64,000 nt of DNA from Microgenomates group bacterium GW2011_GWC1_46_15 (GTDB lineage: Bacteria; Patescibacteria; Microgenomatia; UBA1400; UBA12028), in the NCBI GenBank assembly GCA_001002285.1, contig LCLX01000003.1:1-64000 (forward strand), written 5' to 3'. Below the pieces are notes generated by a model. The model ran no database searches, was not told the origin of the DNA, and was given only the letters and a program-made list of their open reading frames with translations. Every line of letters begins with the position of its first letter. Positions within the stretch are counted from its first letter, which is position 1. Of this stretch, positions 40,901-45,021 are shown piece by piece. Position numbers and translations under genes: made by a program.

Positions 40901-42083
40901 CCGCTTGGACCCCGACATCTTCACGATTCTTGGAACACAGCCAGACACCGCAACCCCATCCACACTCATGAGTATTGATGCACGCGGTAACGCGACCTTC
41001 ACTGGCCAGCTCACTACCGACACATTTACCGCGCAATCCGCACGTGTTCAAACACTCGAAGCAGTGAACGCCTCACTTGGTGACGCAACCATCGCTGGTA
41101 CACTGCGCGCGGGAAATATTGAGGCCAACACGATCTCCGGCCTTGACGACCGCGTCTCGCTTGCCGTCCGCACCGCCGTGGATACTGCAACCGCCAGCGG
41201 CTACTTCGCATCAGCCTCACTCCCGCAGGACCTCAGCACACTCATCGCTACGCTCTTGCCCGCCAATAACCTGGATATTGAAACCGTCTTGACTCAGCTC
41301 AATACCCAAACCAACAAAAACATTACACTTGCTGAAGTCTTGGCGCCAAAGGCGATTATTGCTTCAGACTTCCTCTCAGTCCAAGGTTTAGCGGACTTCT
41401 CCTACGCTCAGTTCGCAACCGGCCTCAGTGTACACAACTCCCTCGCACTCACCGGAAACAGCATCAGTATCGATCCACTCCAAAATGATACTTTATATAT
41501 CCAACCATCAGGAAATGGAACACTCAACTTCCTCGCCGGAGTGCTTACTATAGATAGTATCGGTGGGGTAAGTGTAAACGGTGATCTGTATGTTTCTGGA
41601 TCAATCTATACAAATACAATCAGAACTACATCACTTTCACTTGGCGCTTCTCCATTCGCAACAGATTCGGCGACCCCAAACACCCTTTCCGGCTTTGGTA
41701 AACTACTCGCACTCTATGACGAAACCGGAAATGTTGTTGGCTCGGTAGACGCATCCGGTTCTGCAACGTTTCATCAGCTCACGACAGGCCAGCTTGTTAT
41801 TGCGTCACCGTTTACCACAACCAGCTCTGGCCAACTCGCCGGGATATCAACAAGCAACGCCAGCGCAGGCACCGCAGTTTTGCCAGCCGGACAAACTGAA
41901 CTCATCATTGCCAACACCACGCTTGACGACCGCACACTTGTCTACTTGACTCCGCAGTCCGATACGCGTAACCAAGTGTTGTACGTGAAAACTAAAATCT
42001 CCGGCGAAGGATTTACCGTTGCCGTACTCCAACCTGTACCGCAGGACATCACATTTACGTACTGGTTGATTAAAACACAGTAA
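25950..42083 (+). CDS. Giant membrane-anchored surface protein with N-terminal recombinase-type core-binding domains (5377 aa)
   Basis: Residues ~20-120 and ~150-240 are two SAM-like core-binding domains of tyrosine recombinases (LFAQQLSKKSVTNYLSDVRV; LTHRGCSDSTIKNYCADMHQ), but the catalytic R/HxxR/Y domain is absent. A basic linker leads to one membrane span (301-320, YLHLAILILFVTLLGVFGYQ), placing the recombinase-type part in the cytoplasm. Outside follow: tail-fibre-like repeats (~340-2000), LamG units (~2574-2787, ~2870-3089, ~3377-4037, the last with two LamG insertions), a DUF2341-like domain (~4184-4291), three tail-collar-like repeats (~4300-4600), a DFAEYF segment like intramolecular-chaperone/G2 modules (~4707-4824), a stalk, and a C-terminal module (5307-5377) shared with the 44012 gene. 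One uninterrupted frame. Role in attachment inferred. Confidence 0.85.
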   Translation: MSPADINYSRPQFSVPEHVIARIEAVLKQFAEFLFAQQLSKKSVTNYLSDVRVFLEHRLANNQAFQERAAEKDLKQWLSSLEQDITAYRAELLEEATPLSTINRYMASFRQFGAFLTAVHQISAFGHSSGEYLKNISFSPESHLHSLSDRLLQQFKLALTHRGCSDSTIKNYCADMHQYMQWLGEKPVFPDQIKRGVAEYLGFLRKKGASRATKARALTSLKQFYRWANESQYIKKNPFASKMAEVGTFVKTAFTPLAFFERFRKAPQQTPQEKVSEESSRRLSPITQAYDRYTRWPVSSYLHLAILILFVTLLGVFGYQQLFLNAEKKLAFPTALTRPNRTLSFQGRLTDSTGQTPITTATNFTFKLFDALTVGNQLWNSGTCSITPDQDGVFSTLLGSSCGAEIDSGVFSENPNVYLEVTVVAETLTPRQQIATVGYALNAETLQGYPASASAVENTVLIMNNSGQVLLGNASPVLRSNSGTFTVQGNALTLSTNTGTAGNISIAPDGVGQLNLLGGTTTQDFISVTNANLTTGKLINGTVGNNNTGYKFLSFTGGSVPSEKFYVGALGNVYAGNSIFAPVATISATNTSATPLIINGTGGQIFSIANSGNMTGAGTLTGLTGLTSSGTITFSGLNTAGAVVYTNGSGVLGDTAQGVSGYVLTSGGAGTPTWQDPATLTGANYWQLNSQVLAPGNTTLDLAVGGNSTAAALFRVSGTPTTSGNGAVLSSTTLTTGNLLSLSSTATSLTSGKLLSLDWSPGSAITATGDLFNINIGSNGTVGNLLNITDNGSSLFSVSETAVTSNLPTSFTSSGDVLIAYDLIFTNPTASYIKSSAPLYLQAGEMFNSSDLTLRTFNKGNVIIDSEVLVANYAATVASQLVVGTTTAPANIGGLYLTNATTYGKALAILNQTESQDIFTASASSVAKFTIANNGNLTATGTITGLTGITSSGTITFSGLNTAGAVAYTNGSGVLGVTAQGVSGYLLTSAGASTPTWTDPVTVGTNYWQLNNKVLAPGNTTYDLAIGGNSTAAAKFQVFGESGNATSTGTLTFNGAALANNVIAARRNVGLQIGDTYTGNIIIDSNNWLKLNTTNNQAITTGTGLITLAGNVDAINGLDVTTANLTVGGANFSVAPGTGNITTAGDLALNGGDLTSIATTFNFDIGNTGVLNFRDGTNTLFSITDGGTQGNASSSGNLTLGGQFQLGRFATAPTGLGTGALYYDTTSSNIFFYNGSTWTAVGSGSGASWWNQATGALYPLNSTVDMLIGGQATTSAKFAFINVNSGNPTASISGNLAIAAPAGADPATTYDVLNGGTYNLRTSVGGDLGLTSRLFITNGGNVGIGTVNPTSFKLQVAGDTGPNADASYDLGSTALQWKNIYLSGSLCFDMADCATSWATVGTNYWQLDNLVLSPGNSTLDIAVGGSATSSAKFQVFGVSGNATTTGTLTFNGATLANNVIAARRNVGLQIGGGTETGDILLDSNTFLRLNTINNQAITTGTGQMTLAGNVDAINGLDVTTANLTVGGANFSVAPATGNIITAGDLALNGGDLTSIATTFNFDIGNTGVLNFRDGTNTLFAINDYGTQGYATSSGDLGLGGQFQLGRFFTNPTTIGKGSLVYNTATDSVYYSDGSTWNQFASYAAATVWTDGGTYLYPTNRESARIYDAGGTDYIDIAHDGTNVVITTANTTKITIDAAVDLASTLNVGGNTITSPGDLSLNASGTKVIVSPDLQVNGGDILGASGETRITLVDALNLTNFSGSVDINGSYAGNDGFLTANRTATISSLIATDTPLTLRDNNAMNLLTVANSGLITVRTATISSQAVNSLDTVAFTLNAANSLTTQGAKLLSVQNATIEKFYVDKDGNIYAAGTILAGNGMGMLMQNKSGGTVAQKAIVIVDTSNNSAFTTTTTPYSKGMYGIITGVGLGTINDANSDGNCDANDICMVAVGGEVNVTIKNTTTVAKGDYVYTSDTAGSAVTSAKLFDGMLGVVTNTSTSGSGYVKFIFKPQTQVTAAASIDKGSKYNEYKLYADDYTGVGEGTSPNDNLNTKGMYFDNLLDTTKTDSANTTVSAPTQVSATTGNPTPAAPFRAGLIGGQTMSAATTDNAGNTYLGSSTVNKTVYYDRTRDSSAQVQVELGIDPNWYNGVTLAVATTSASFSQNSTIWTPNPNLSSTYNGSLLQASGTYASNAKTIYVTIKSPTTFDWTNYNGNSATGVTVTPGTSQSLAGTGVSVKFTDAKYNTGDVFKIASWFVEPSGSTRGTKQQFPERAIIVASNTNVDIIDADTQKLWMDFSSGGTWLTSNNLLAASGSNVVSSVSVLNGKMHAGLNANNQRLVKIDFSTDSGGSYQTTGWRDYLGNIAERNGGMGVSGLNGTVSIVNNNVNDVAANVIPNAPTQTTTVSGWGYFSLSSASETVNLPYKFNTNPNIVITSAGHSGTTTPVNLASCTTASAKTVVTDNTTTTSFTARESALDATNYQCYSWTATGQVSPRQFVGAATDAGVTVVNETDATAYSYSDATNDAYQNVALTSKGTLYGLNSTENQLEKWTSIPADTAARTNGTPDNVWANAGNDSFTKLLIHADGTNGATTFTDSSPNARTLTTNANAQISTAQKKFGPSSILLDGTGDYVSAADSEDWNIGNGDFTIDLWVNFSVLQNTMFVEQTTDVNNYLQLYWTTSNIIYMAIRNAGADNISFNGSWTPSTGTWYHVAFVRYGTRANIYINGISVATKTNISAGAANYTSALAVGCSPFNGCGYDLNGYMDEFRFTKGHARWTDNFTVPTNPYAKNVAIAPLPPTIQSSPSNLSVTEGTSAVDGTSDTLYIGTNQGVAVIQDKSTVSSRNDNGDEQSGSAKYYTKDYVSEELMGNVVGMWPLTSGYGSGLSDASSNQSGSALLNGTTAPTYTASGVRGQAATLGASAATATTSAGLVNQNINTIKTVSAWIYPTTLTTTNGTREMAVSADANSASVVSWGIGTKGDGTNANLTCFAGNTGPTATDLGTGIPAVVNTWYHVVLTSDGSSALKCFVNGTLYNSTTLSGTAQTPTRFQIGATQATTAFNALRGRVDEVMVTATQLSASQVKRIYEVGYRALQSHATTLGGGGADANQQLGYISTGTNTVGAVAPDYNNQFMYVGLNSTTLGGLSKIDLNSDTNIKTYNSSANVPTGGPLLIDEDTTSLAVGYTLEAVGSAASGVKTMGVDNNATATSGNFISKTYTTSESFSQAYIWSQYVTDSSDASNTVTVWASNDAGSNYYQCSNTNTNTGQSPTEYEYFCQFNTPGSSLKLKYVFARGSTKTNTYLTRYGVAWIGSDVVGGAPGGNGLYTNNGTAVANGSYLEVAHNQNTSDLLTEGWIYDGAKWIEIDDQAKTDHNTQDPTLLSWYKMEEASGDLDNAQGTAARDLIDLNGPTYQAAGRVNKAITLDGTNDYFCTGSGTTCASPSNFTTDTNRTLNTNLISYWKLDETSGSRTDSVGSNTLTDNNTVTSNPGKVGNAGQFIAANTEYLSITDNAALSTGDIDFTFSAWVYMDSLSTDTQVLGKWSASAGQYEYLLERGSANKFRFYVSSDGSTYTSVQAATFGAMSANTWYFVVAYHDSVNNTIGISVNNGAFDTVAHTTGVRDGTAQFDIGALAAGSFPFNGRIDEVGFWKKVLSTQEITDLYNSGNGNRFQGMNFIASDSFTLGGWFKHATIATNPDYMVAKTDGGTADDTNTKLLLHADGADTSTTFTDDSSSPHTMTAVGNAQIDTAQSKFGGASGLFDGTGDYVTSPDHADWDFASGDFTIDFRIRFNVVNTAYLVTHGASMAGGDGWFVRYNANNLEFAYNSTTITKAWTPSSATWYHVAVVRSGTNLYMFIDGTQIGTTGSISGTITDNANLLVVGERDSGPGAPLNGWLDEVRISKGSARWTANFTSPTLSYGTSGPGYKLLMESDGDLTFGIDDDSISFPEDSATSTVATYDDNAWHHVAAVKNGTTNIKLYVDGEEVASDTSISATETLANAGAFYLGIDGDATSNPWAGQLDETFVYSRALTAGEIGELYRSSKRFAIEQADANTVRLYNYSGAAQNLRLDVITGGLGRNAGTVSLHPDAADVDAQANGNAIWVNKTGDWGNLIKLQGDGLDKFGVDWQGHATVAGTLTIGSSSLKLSDFGSYSTIQSAGNLALQASSGNVGIGTLTPSKNLDVAGAIAFRNKFNYQQTITLTNGGGTLTNYDVLVQVDTASLISAGKMQSDCDDIRFSDSDSQTPLTYWIEQGCNTADTQIWARVPSIPNGSKDIYMVYGNSSVSSASQSWSGNFISMFNASVPAGWTQVSALDNKFPRGNTSYGGTEGADTHTVAISGTSSQSGGKVTWNSCANSVAYQYHTHTYSATSGSANNIPPYVNIVFGSKNAPGLIPTSGIVFYNSSLVSGWSNVTVLNTNFTRGSTTYGGTGGTSAAHNHTIPAMTTSGPSATVSTCQYDIGATSGGQTHSTSSTTTANNADTSLPPYEDFIPATPDQARAYEQGALVAFDATPPLGWTRKSSLDSGFPRGNSTAGGTGGGATHTHTYSIVTSAATNDTSGENAVGTGTSNDGHAHTLSGSPSGTNVPAYMDVLYYTKNTMSVTIGYSSEQVGSSSPIQILYDDTTTNLGVGQITPLWKLHVTDTQAATASAMIENLSGVGSNNPTALVLRLGSDATNPDTGDRFINFMRGDSTIIGKIQGNGSGGISYTTAGVDFAEYFRKEDPHEELLPGDVLCQGPSGGVTRCTASATGPMGVISNKAGFVGGSDHEGDPGYVIVGLIGQLPVKIDPASSAIAVGDFLTSSTKPGLAMKATRAGYVVAKALEAWQQCPGATAGSDISQNSGDSIGPSGLQNDTCDKPTIEAFVHLGYFAGELTADGFLNPDYVAQGAVSVSAQQVLADAIASPSGSIADIGQTAKDQFGGLSSANLDLFKALWANVQLLTSKLIKTEKLESPLAEIQHLDANIIHTATLSAQFIRSNATDSALTLRLDPDIFTILGTQPDTATPSTLMSIDARGNATFTGQLTTDTFTAQSARVQTLEAVNASLGDATIAGTLRAGNIEANTISGLDDRVSLAVRTAVDTATASGYFASASLPQDLSTLIATLLPANNLDIETVLTQLNTQTNKNITLAEVLAPKAIIASDFLSVQGLADFSYAQFATGLSVHNSLALTGNSISIDPLQNDTLYIQPSGNGTLNFLAGVLTIDSIGGVSVNGDLYVSGSIYTNTIRTTSLSLGASPFATDSATPNTLSGFGKLLALYDETGNVVGSVDASGSATFHQLTTGQLVIASPFTTTSSGQLAGISTSNASAGTAVLPAGQTELIIANTTLDDRTLVYLTPQSDTRNQVLYVKTKISGEGFTVAVLQPVPQDITFTYWLIKTQ
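28952..29577 (+). repeat. Internal repeat unit 1 of the giant gene
   Basis: About 626 bp, closely matching 30143-30770 at protein and DNA level (NYWQLNNKVLAPGNTTYDLA, NVDAINGLDVTTANLTVGGA, TTFNFDIGNTGVLNFRDGTN). A shorter related start also occurs at ~27990. Confidence 0.8.
30143..30770 (+). repeat. Internal repeat unit 2 of the giant gene
   Basis: About 628 bp, second copy of the unit at 28952-29577, in frame, offset ~1191 bp. Contains identical stretches such as NVDAINGLDVTTANLTVGGA and NFRDGTNTLF. Confidence 0.8.
36273..36969 (+). repeat. LamG domain inserted in frame within another LamG (insert 1)
   Basis: A complete LamG unit (YWKLDETSGSRTDSVGS to EVGFWKKVLSTQEITDLY) interrupts a host LamG that begins WYKMEEASGDLDN and resumes FIASDSFTLGGWF. 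AACTTTA flanks both sides (36273-36279, 36963-36969), 690 bp apart, a multiple of three. Confidence 0.65.
37058..37702 (+). repeat. LamG domain inserted in frame within another LamG (insert 2)
   Basis: A second LamG unit (KLLLHADGADTSTTFTDDSS to LDEVRISKGSARW) interrupts the same host, between VAKTDGG and GTSGPGYKLLMESDGDLTFG. TGGAAC occurs at both ends (37058-37063, 37697-37702), 639 bp apart, again a multiple of three. Confidence 0.65.
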
Positions 42084-42085
42084 AT

Positions 42086-42655
42086 TTACGCTGACTTCTT
42101 CCACTGTTTCTTCAACCGGGAAAATTGATGCACATTCATATTTAATTCCGGGAGATCCGTCTGAGAAAAAGCAAGATCGAAGACTTTTTGCGGAACTTTC
42201 AATTGATCTAACTGCGGAAGCTGCAAAAGACTTACAATGTCCACGAGATCCTTCCGTCCTTTTGCAGTCCCAACTCGGCCGGAATACGCCGTATACTTCA
42301 GCACAAGTAAATCCTCTATTGCCGGAACAGAAAACCCCTCAATGTGCTGTGCGCGCGTCAACACATCTTCTGCGGGAATACCTAAATTCGAATAATGCGG
42401 AACGTATATATCCACTTGTACTTCTTCCTGCGTAATTTCGTATTTTTTCAACCGGTCATTTTTAAAAAGCTGATAATCCGTCCGAAGCTTTTCCAGCACA
42501 TCAAACTCAACGATCATGTCAATGTCTTTTGATTTCAACTGATGTGTGTACAGCCACACCGCCCATCCGCCGACGAGTGTAAAACGATACTGCCGGGCGA
42601 GCGTCTGCAAAAATTCCCAGCTTTTTTGAGTGACCTGATCACGATAATATGGCAT
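42086..42655 (-). CDS. Nucleotidyltransferase, AbiEii/NTP_transf-like (189 aa)
   Basis: DNA-polymerase-beta-type nucleotidyltransferase: FTLVGGWAVWLYTHQLKSKDIDMIVEF has the GG start and the DxD metal pair of the superfamily, with a later acidic residue in EVQVDIYVPH, then a helical C-terminus. This subfamily pairs with winged-helix proteins in AbiE-type (type IV) toxin-antitoxin systems, where the enzyme is the toxin. Here its start overlaps the end of the HTH gene at 42639 by 17 nt, so the pair is co-translated. No substrate can be assigned. Runs tail to tail into the giant gene with 2 nt between stops. Confidence 0.75.
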   Translation of the reverse strand: MPYYRDQVTQKSWEFLQTLARQYRFTLVGGWAVWLYTHQLKSKDIDMIVEFDVLEKLRTDYQLFKNDRLKKYEITQEEVQVDIYVPHYSNLGIPAEDVLTRAQHIEGFSVPAIEDLLVLKYTAYSGRVGTAKGRKDLVDIVSLLQLPQLDQLKVPQKVFDLAFSQTDLPELNMNVHQFSRLKKQWKKSA

Positions 42656-43226
42656 CGATCTTTCCTTTCACAAACGTTACCGCGTCTTTCGCATACCAAT
42701 CCGGGAGATTCCAAAGATCAACAAACATGTGTCCCAGCGTCACCTGAGATCTGTATGTGTAGAGCCGTTCATCTGCTAAAAGAACAAAAAGATTCAGCGG
42801 ACCGTTCGTGCGGTGTCCCTCAAACCGTTGACCAACGACAGAAGGATCGCGGTGGTAGCAGTACACTTTATCATAATCTGTCGGCGGCTCACCAAACCGT
42901 TCACGCAGTGCGGTGTATGCCGTCGGCAGTGTTTGATCCGGCAACAACCCCTCTATTTCCGTGACCGGTAAGTTTACACTCATCTGCAGAGTCGGCTGAA
43001 GTCTGTGATGATTTGCCCAATGGTACAGAATTTTTTCCGCATCTATGACCTCTGAATGGCGCTTCCCTATCCGCACCGCCCCCATGCGACGAAGTGGTTG
43101 GATTGCGAGATGAATCGTGGATGAAGACAGGTGGAGTTCTTGGGCTAATTCCTGTTGACCGAACGAGAAGTTCTTTTTCTCCAACGCTTCATACAGAAGG
43201 TGATTCCACACATATTCGATTTTTTT
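42639..43226 (-). CDS. Winged-helix protein, AbiEi-like antitoxin/regulator (195 aa)
   Basis: N-terminal winged helix-turn-helix (FSFGQQELAQELHLSSSTIHLAIQ, then PLRRMGAVRIGKR) followed by a ~120-residue domain of unclear type (VYCYHRDPSVVGQRFEGHRT, LADERLYTYRS). Start 43226 (MKKIEYVWNH) is preferred to 43268, whose extra codons run through a palindromic operator. The overlap with a nucleotidyltransferase gene suggests an AbiE-type pair in which this protein represses its own promoter and neutralises the enzyme. It may instead be an ordinary regulator with a partner enzyme. Diverged repeat copy D lies upstream in the same orientation. Confidence 0.65.
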   Translation of the reverse strand, partial: KKIEYVWNHLLYEALEKKNFSFGQQELAQELHLSSSTIHLAIQPLRRMGAVRIGKRHSEVIDAEKILYHWANHHRLQPTLQMSVNLPVTEIEGLLPDQTLPTAYTALRERFGEPPTDYDKVYCYHRDPSVVGQRFEGHRTNGPLNLFVLLADERLYTYRSQVTLGHMFVDLWNLPDWYAKDAVTFVKGKIDAILS

Positions 43227-43242
43227 CATATATTTTATGCCT

Positions 43243-43264
43243 ATATTCGATGATATACGAATAT
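43243..43264. promoter_or_regulatory. Palindromic operator upstream of the AbiEi-like gene
   Basis: ATATTCG (43243-43249), 8-nt spacer, CGAATAT (43258-43264): a perfect 7-bp inverted repeat. On the minus strand it covers the expected -10 region (TATATCAT), with TTGACA about 20 bp further upstream. A further ATATTCGA half-site at 43212 lies 31 bp (three helical turns) away. Fits autorepression. Confidence 0.55.
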
Positions 43265-43281
43265 ACAATGGGTGTCAATGG

Positions 43282-43404
43282 CAAGTTCGGGACTTACTAC
43301 TTGGCTTGGGCAGAACAACCCTTGGCTAAGGCCCGACCTACCCATAAAAGTAGAAAGAAGTTGATAAATAGTACTATTTCCTCAATTAACGGGAAGTCCC
43401 AATC
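43282..43404 (-). repeat. Dispersed intergenic repeat, copy D (diverged)
   Basis: Read on the minus strand: GATTGGGACTT, ~60 variable bp, ATGGGTAGGTCGGGCCTTAG, CCAAGG, then AAGTCCCGAACTTG. Same architecture as copies A-C but many substitutions. Extra related bases continue to 43434. Confidence 0.65.
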
Positions 43405-43442
43405 TTTGGCAGTTTCAAAAGGGTAGACCCGACCTACCTATT

Positions 43443-43495
43443 TCATACCCCAGTTTTATTTTCGTTCGGTGTTTGTTCGATCAGTGGTTCACAAT
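43443..43495 (+). promoter_or_regulatory. Conserved upstream element, copy 3, with -10 box
   Basis: ATACCCCAGTTTTATTTTCG, TTCGGTG, TTGTTCGAT (ending 43481), 8 nt, CACAAT (43490-43495), 7 nt, ATG 43503. From GTTCGAT to the ATG the length equals the comEA copy base for base (31 bp). Confidence 0.55.
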
Positions 43496-43502
43496 ACTGT
43501 GT

Positions 43503-43742
43503 ATGCCAAAACATGTGCAGCGACAGAATCGTTTTTATTCTCCTCATGCAGGATGGGAACAGGTCGCGGATATTTTAAGCGATATAGGTCAAGTATTTTT
43601 TGCAACGTATGTTTTGACAAATAGTCTCAAAGGCGATAATCTCTTAATTGTAGAGATTGGTCTATTTGTATGCTCAGCGTGCTGGATAACTAGCATCGCT
43701 ATTAAAAGTAAAATGAAAGGAAAAATATATGCTCAATTTTAG
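43503..43742 (+). CDS. Small membrane protein (79 aa), DUF6722-like
   Basis: Hydrophilic start (MPKHVQRQNRFYSPHAGW), then two hydrophobic segments (VFFATYVLTNSL and LLIVEIGLFVCSACWITSIAI) and a basic tail. LSDIGQVFFATYVLT aligns with LFDLSKIVFTTFVIG of the protein at 6288-6506, so they look like members of one family. ATG 43503 was chosen from the -10 box 7 nt upstream; no ribosome-binding site. First of three overlapping tiny genes. Function unknown. Confidence 0.6.
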   Translation: MPKHVQRQNRFYSPHAGWEQVADILSDIGQVFFATYVLTNSLKGDNLLIVEIGLFVCSACWITSIAIKSKMKGKIYAQF

Positions 43743-43845
43743 TGAAGAACACCTTGCGTTTGTTACCATGCTTGGCTCTTTTATTGCACTTTTTGGAAGT
43801 CTTTTAACAGTATTCCTTTCATATTCTCAGGGAGATTACTCATGA
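43729..43845 (+). CDS. Tiny single-span membrane protein (38 aa)
   Basis: ATG 43729 lies inside the end of the preceding gene (14-nt overlap) and has AAAGG 8 nt upstream. The product (MLNFSEEHLAFVTMLGSFIA, then LFGSLLTVFLSYSQGDYS) has one hydrophobic span. Its TGA overlaps the next ATG (ATGA). Too short for homology calls; the strict overlaps on both sides are the main evidence that it is translated. Confidence 0.55.
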   Translation: MLNFSEEHLAFVTMLGSFIALFGSLLTVFLSYSQGDYS

Positions 43846-43973
43846 CTGTTGAACAAATGACAAATATCGCAGCTATAAATGTAACGCTTTCTATGCTCAT
43901 TCTCGCATTTGTCATCTTCTTTCCTACGTTTCGCCAATACATGAAAAATCGCAAACACCATGCGAAGAAATGA
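43842..43973 (+). CDS. Tiny single-span membrane protein (43 aa)
   Basis: Starts in the ATGA overlap with the preceding ORF; GGGAGA lies 6-11 nt upstream. Product MTVEQMTNIAAINVTLSMLI, LAFVIFFPTFRQYMKNRKHH, AKK: one hydrophobic span and a strongly basic cytoplasmic tail. The stop (43971) is 3 nt before the -35 box of the TPR gene promoter. Function unknown. Confidence 0.55.
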   Translation: MTVEQMTNIAAINVTLSMLILAFVIFFPTFRQYMKNRKHHAKK

Positions 43974-43975
43974 TC

Positions 43976-44005
43976 TTGACACCCCTACCAGATATTGAGT
44001 ACTAT
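43976..44005 (+). promoter_or_regulatory. Promoter of the TPR protein gene, leaderless
   Basis: TTGACA (43976-43981), 18-nt spacer, TACTAT (44000-44005), 6 nt, ATG 44012. A complete sigma70-type promoter that places the start of transcription at the start codon. Confidence 0.65.
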
Positions 44006-44011
44006 AGATGT

Positions 44012-44983
44012 ATGCCCAGTTCCCTGTTTGAACAGCCCATCATTGCTCAACCGGCGCAAGTGGTACAACAAGCACAAAGTGCGCACCAACTCCCCGTTTC
44101 TATTGCAGGCGCCACGCACGTAAAAACAGCCGCACATTTTTCTCTTAAACTCATTGCGCTCTATACTGCGCTTTTCTTCACCCCTATCGCCGGCGCGTTT
44201 GCCCTCAACACATACTCGTCTTCGTTTAAGGCGCCAACACTCCTCTCTCCCGTGAGCCAACAGGCGCAAGACACAAGCGTAGCGGATATCACGCAGGCTT
44301 CGACAAACTCACTGGCGGATGCACAGAACACACAGTCCAACGACCTTAACTATGAGCTTTCGCTCGCCAACGGTTTTCTTCAAAAAGCAGTTGACCTCTC
44401 AAACGCGACAACCGATCAAACGCCGCAAGACAAAGAAACTATTGTCGGATATTTAAACCAAGCGCTCGAGGCAGCAAACCGCGCCATGAGTTTGGCACCG
44501 GACGACGCCCGCGGATACTCGAGTAGAGGCCGCGTGTACCAAGCAATTTCAGCGATAAAGCCTGAAGTAAAACCGCTTGCGGACAGTGATTTTGCCAAAG
44601 CACAACAGTTGGGTGCACAAAATCCAACGTCTGCACCGGAAACACAAAACCCAACCGAGTACTTGCCAACACAACAGGCATCAGAAAACTATGCGCTGAA
44701 CAGCATCATCGCCGGACCACAGGAACAATTGTCAACAACCGTCACCGGTCAATCGGACGCCAACGCGCAAAAGGGACATGTTGCCCTTGAAGCAGGAAAA
44801 ACCGATGTCGTTGTGTCGTATCCTCAGGTAAAAGACACAACCCAACTCTACGTCACCACGGACAAAAATCCCGATGGCGTGACGCTCTATGTGAAAAATA
44901 AGGAAGCTGGAACTGGATTTACCATTGGCGCGACCGCGCCTCCATCTGCCCCGCTGGACATTACCTGGTGGGAAATTCAGTAA
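44012..44983 (+). CDS. Membrane-anchored TPR protein with giant-protein-type C-terminal module (323 aa)
   Basis: Cytoplasmic N-terminus rich in Gln/Ala (MPSSLFEQPIIAQPAQVVQQ), one membrane span (LKLIALYTALFFTPIAGAFAL), then an extracytoplasmic TPR-like helical region (NLANGFLQ-type start, IVGYLNQALEAANRAMSLAP, DARGYSSRGRVYQAIS), a linker, and a C-terminal module (44774-44980; GHVALEAGKTDVVVS ... TLYVKNKEAGTGFTIGATAP ... DITWWEIQ) that aligns with the last 71 residues of the 5377-residue protein. The longer start at 43970 was rejected because the promoter lies inside it. Followed 38 nt later by the ligase/TPR gene. It may bridge giant protein and envelope (inference). Confidence 0.75.
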   Translation: MPSSLFEQPIIAQPAQVVQQAQSAHQLPVSIAGATHVKTAAHFSLKLIALYTALFFTPIAGAFALNTYSSSFKAPTLLSPVSQQAQDTSVADITQASTNSLADAQNTQSNDLNYELSLANGFLQKAVDLSNATTDQTPQDKETIVGYLNQALEAANRAMSLAPDDARGYSSRGRVYQAISAIKPEVKPLADSDFAKAQQLGAQNPTSAPETQNPTEYLPTQQASENYALNSIIAGPQEQLSTTVTGQSDANAQKGHVALEAGKTDVVVSYPQVKDTTQLYVTTDKNPDGVTLYVKNKEAGTGFTIGATAPPSAPLDITWWEIQ

Positions 44984-45021
44984 TGTGATAGTGTTTGATA
45001 ATGTGGTAGTGTAAAGGCGAT

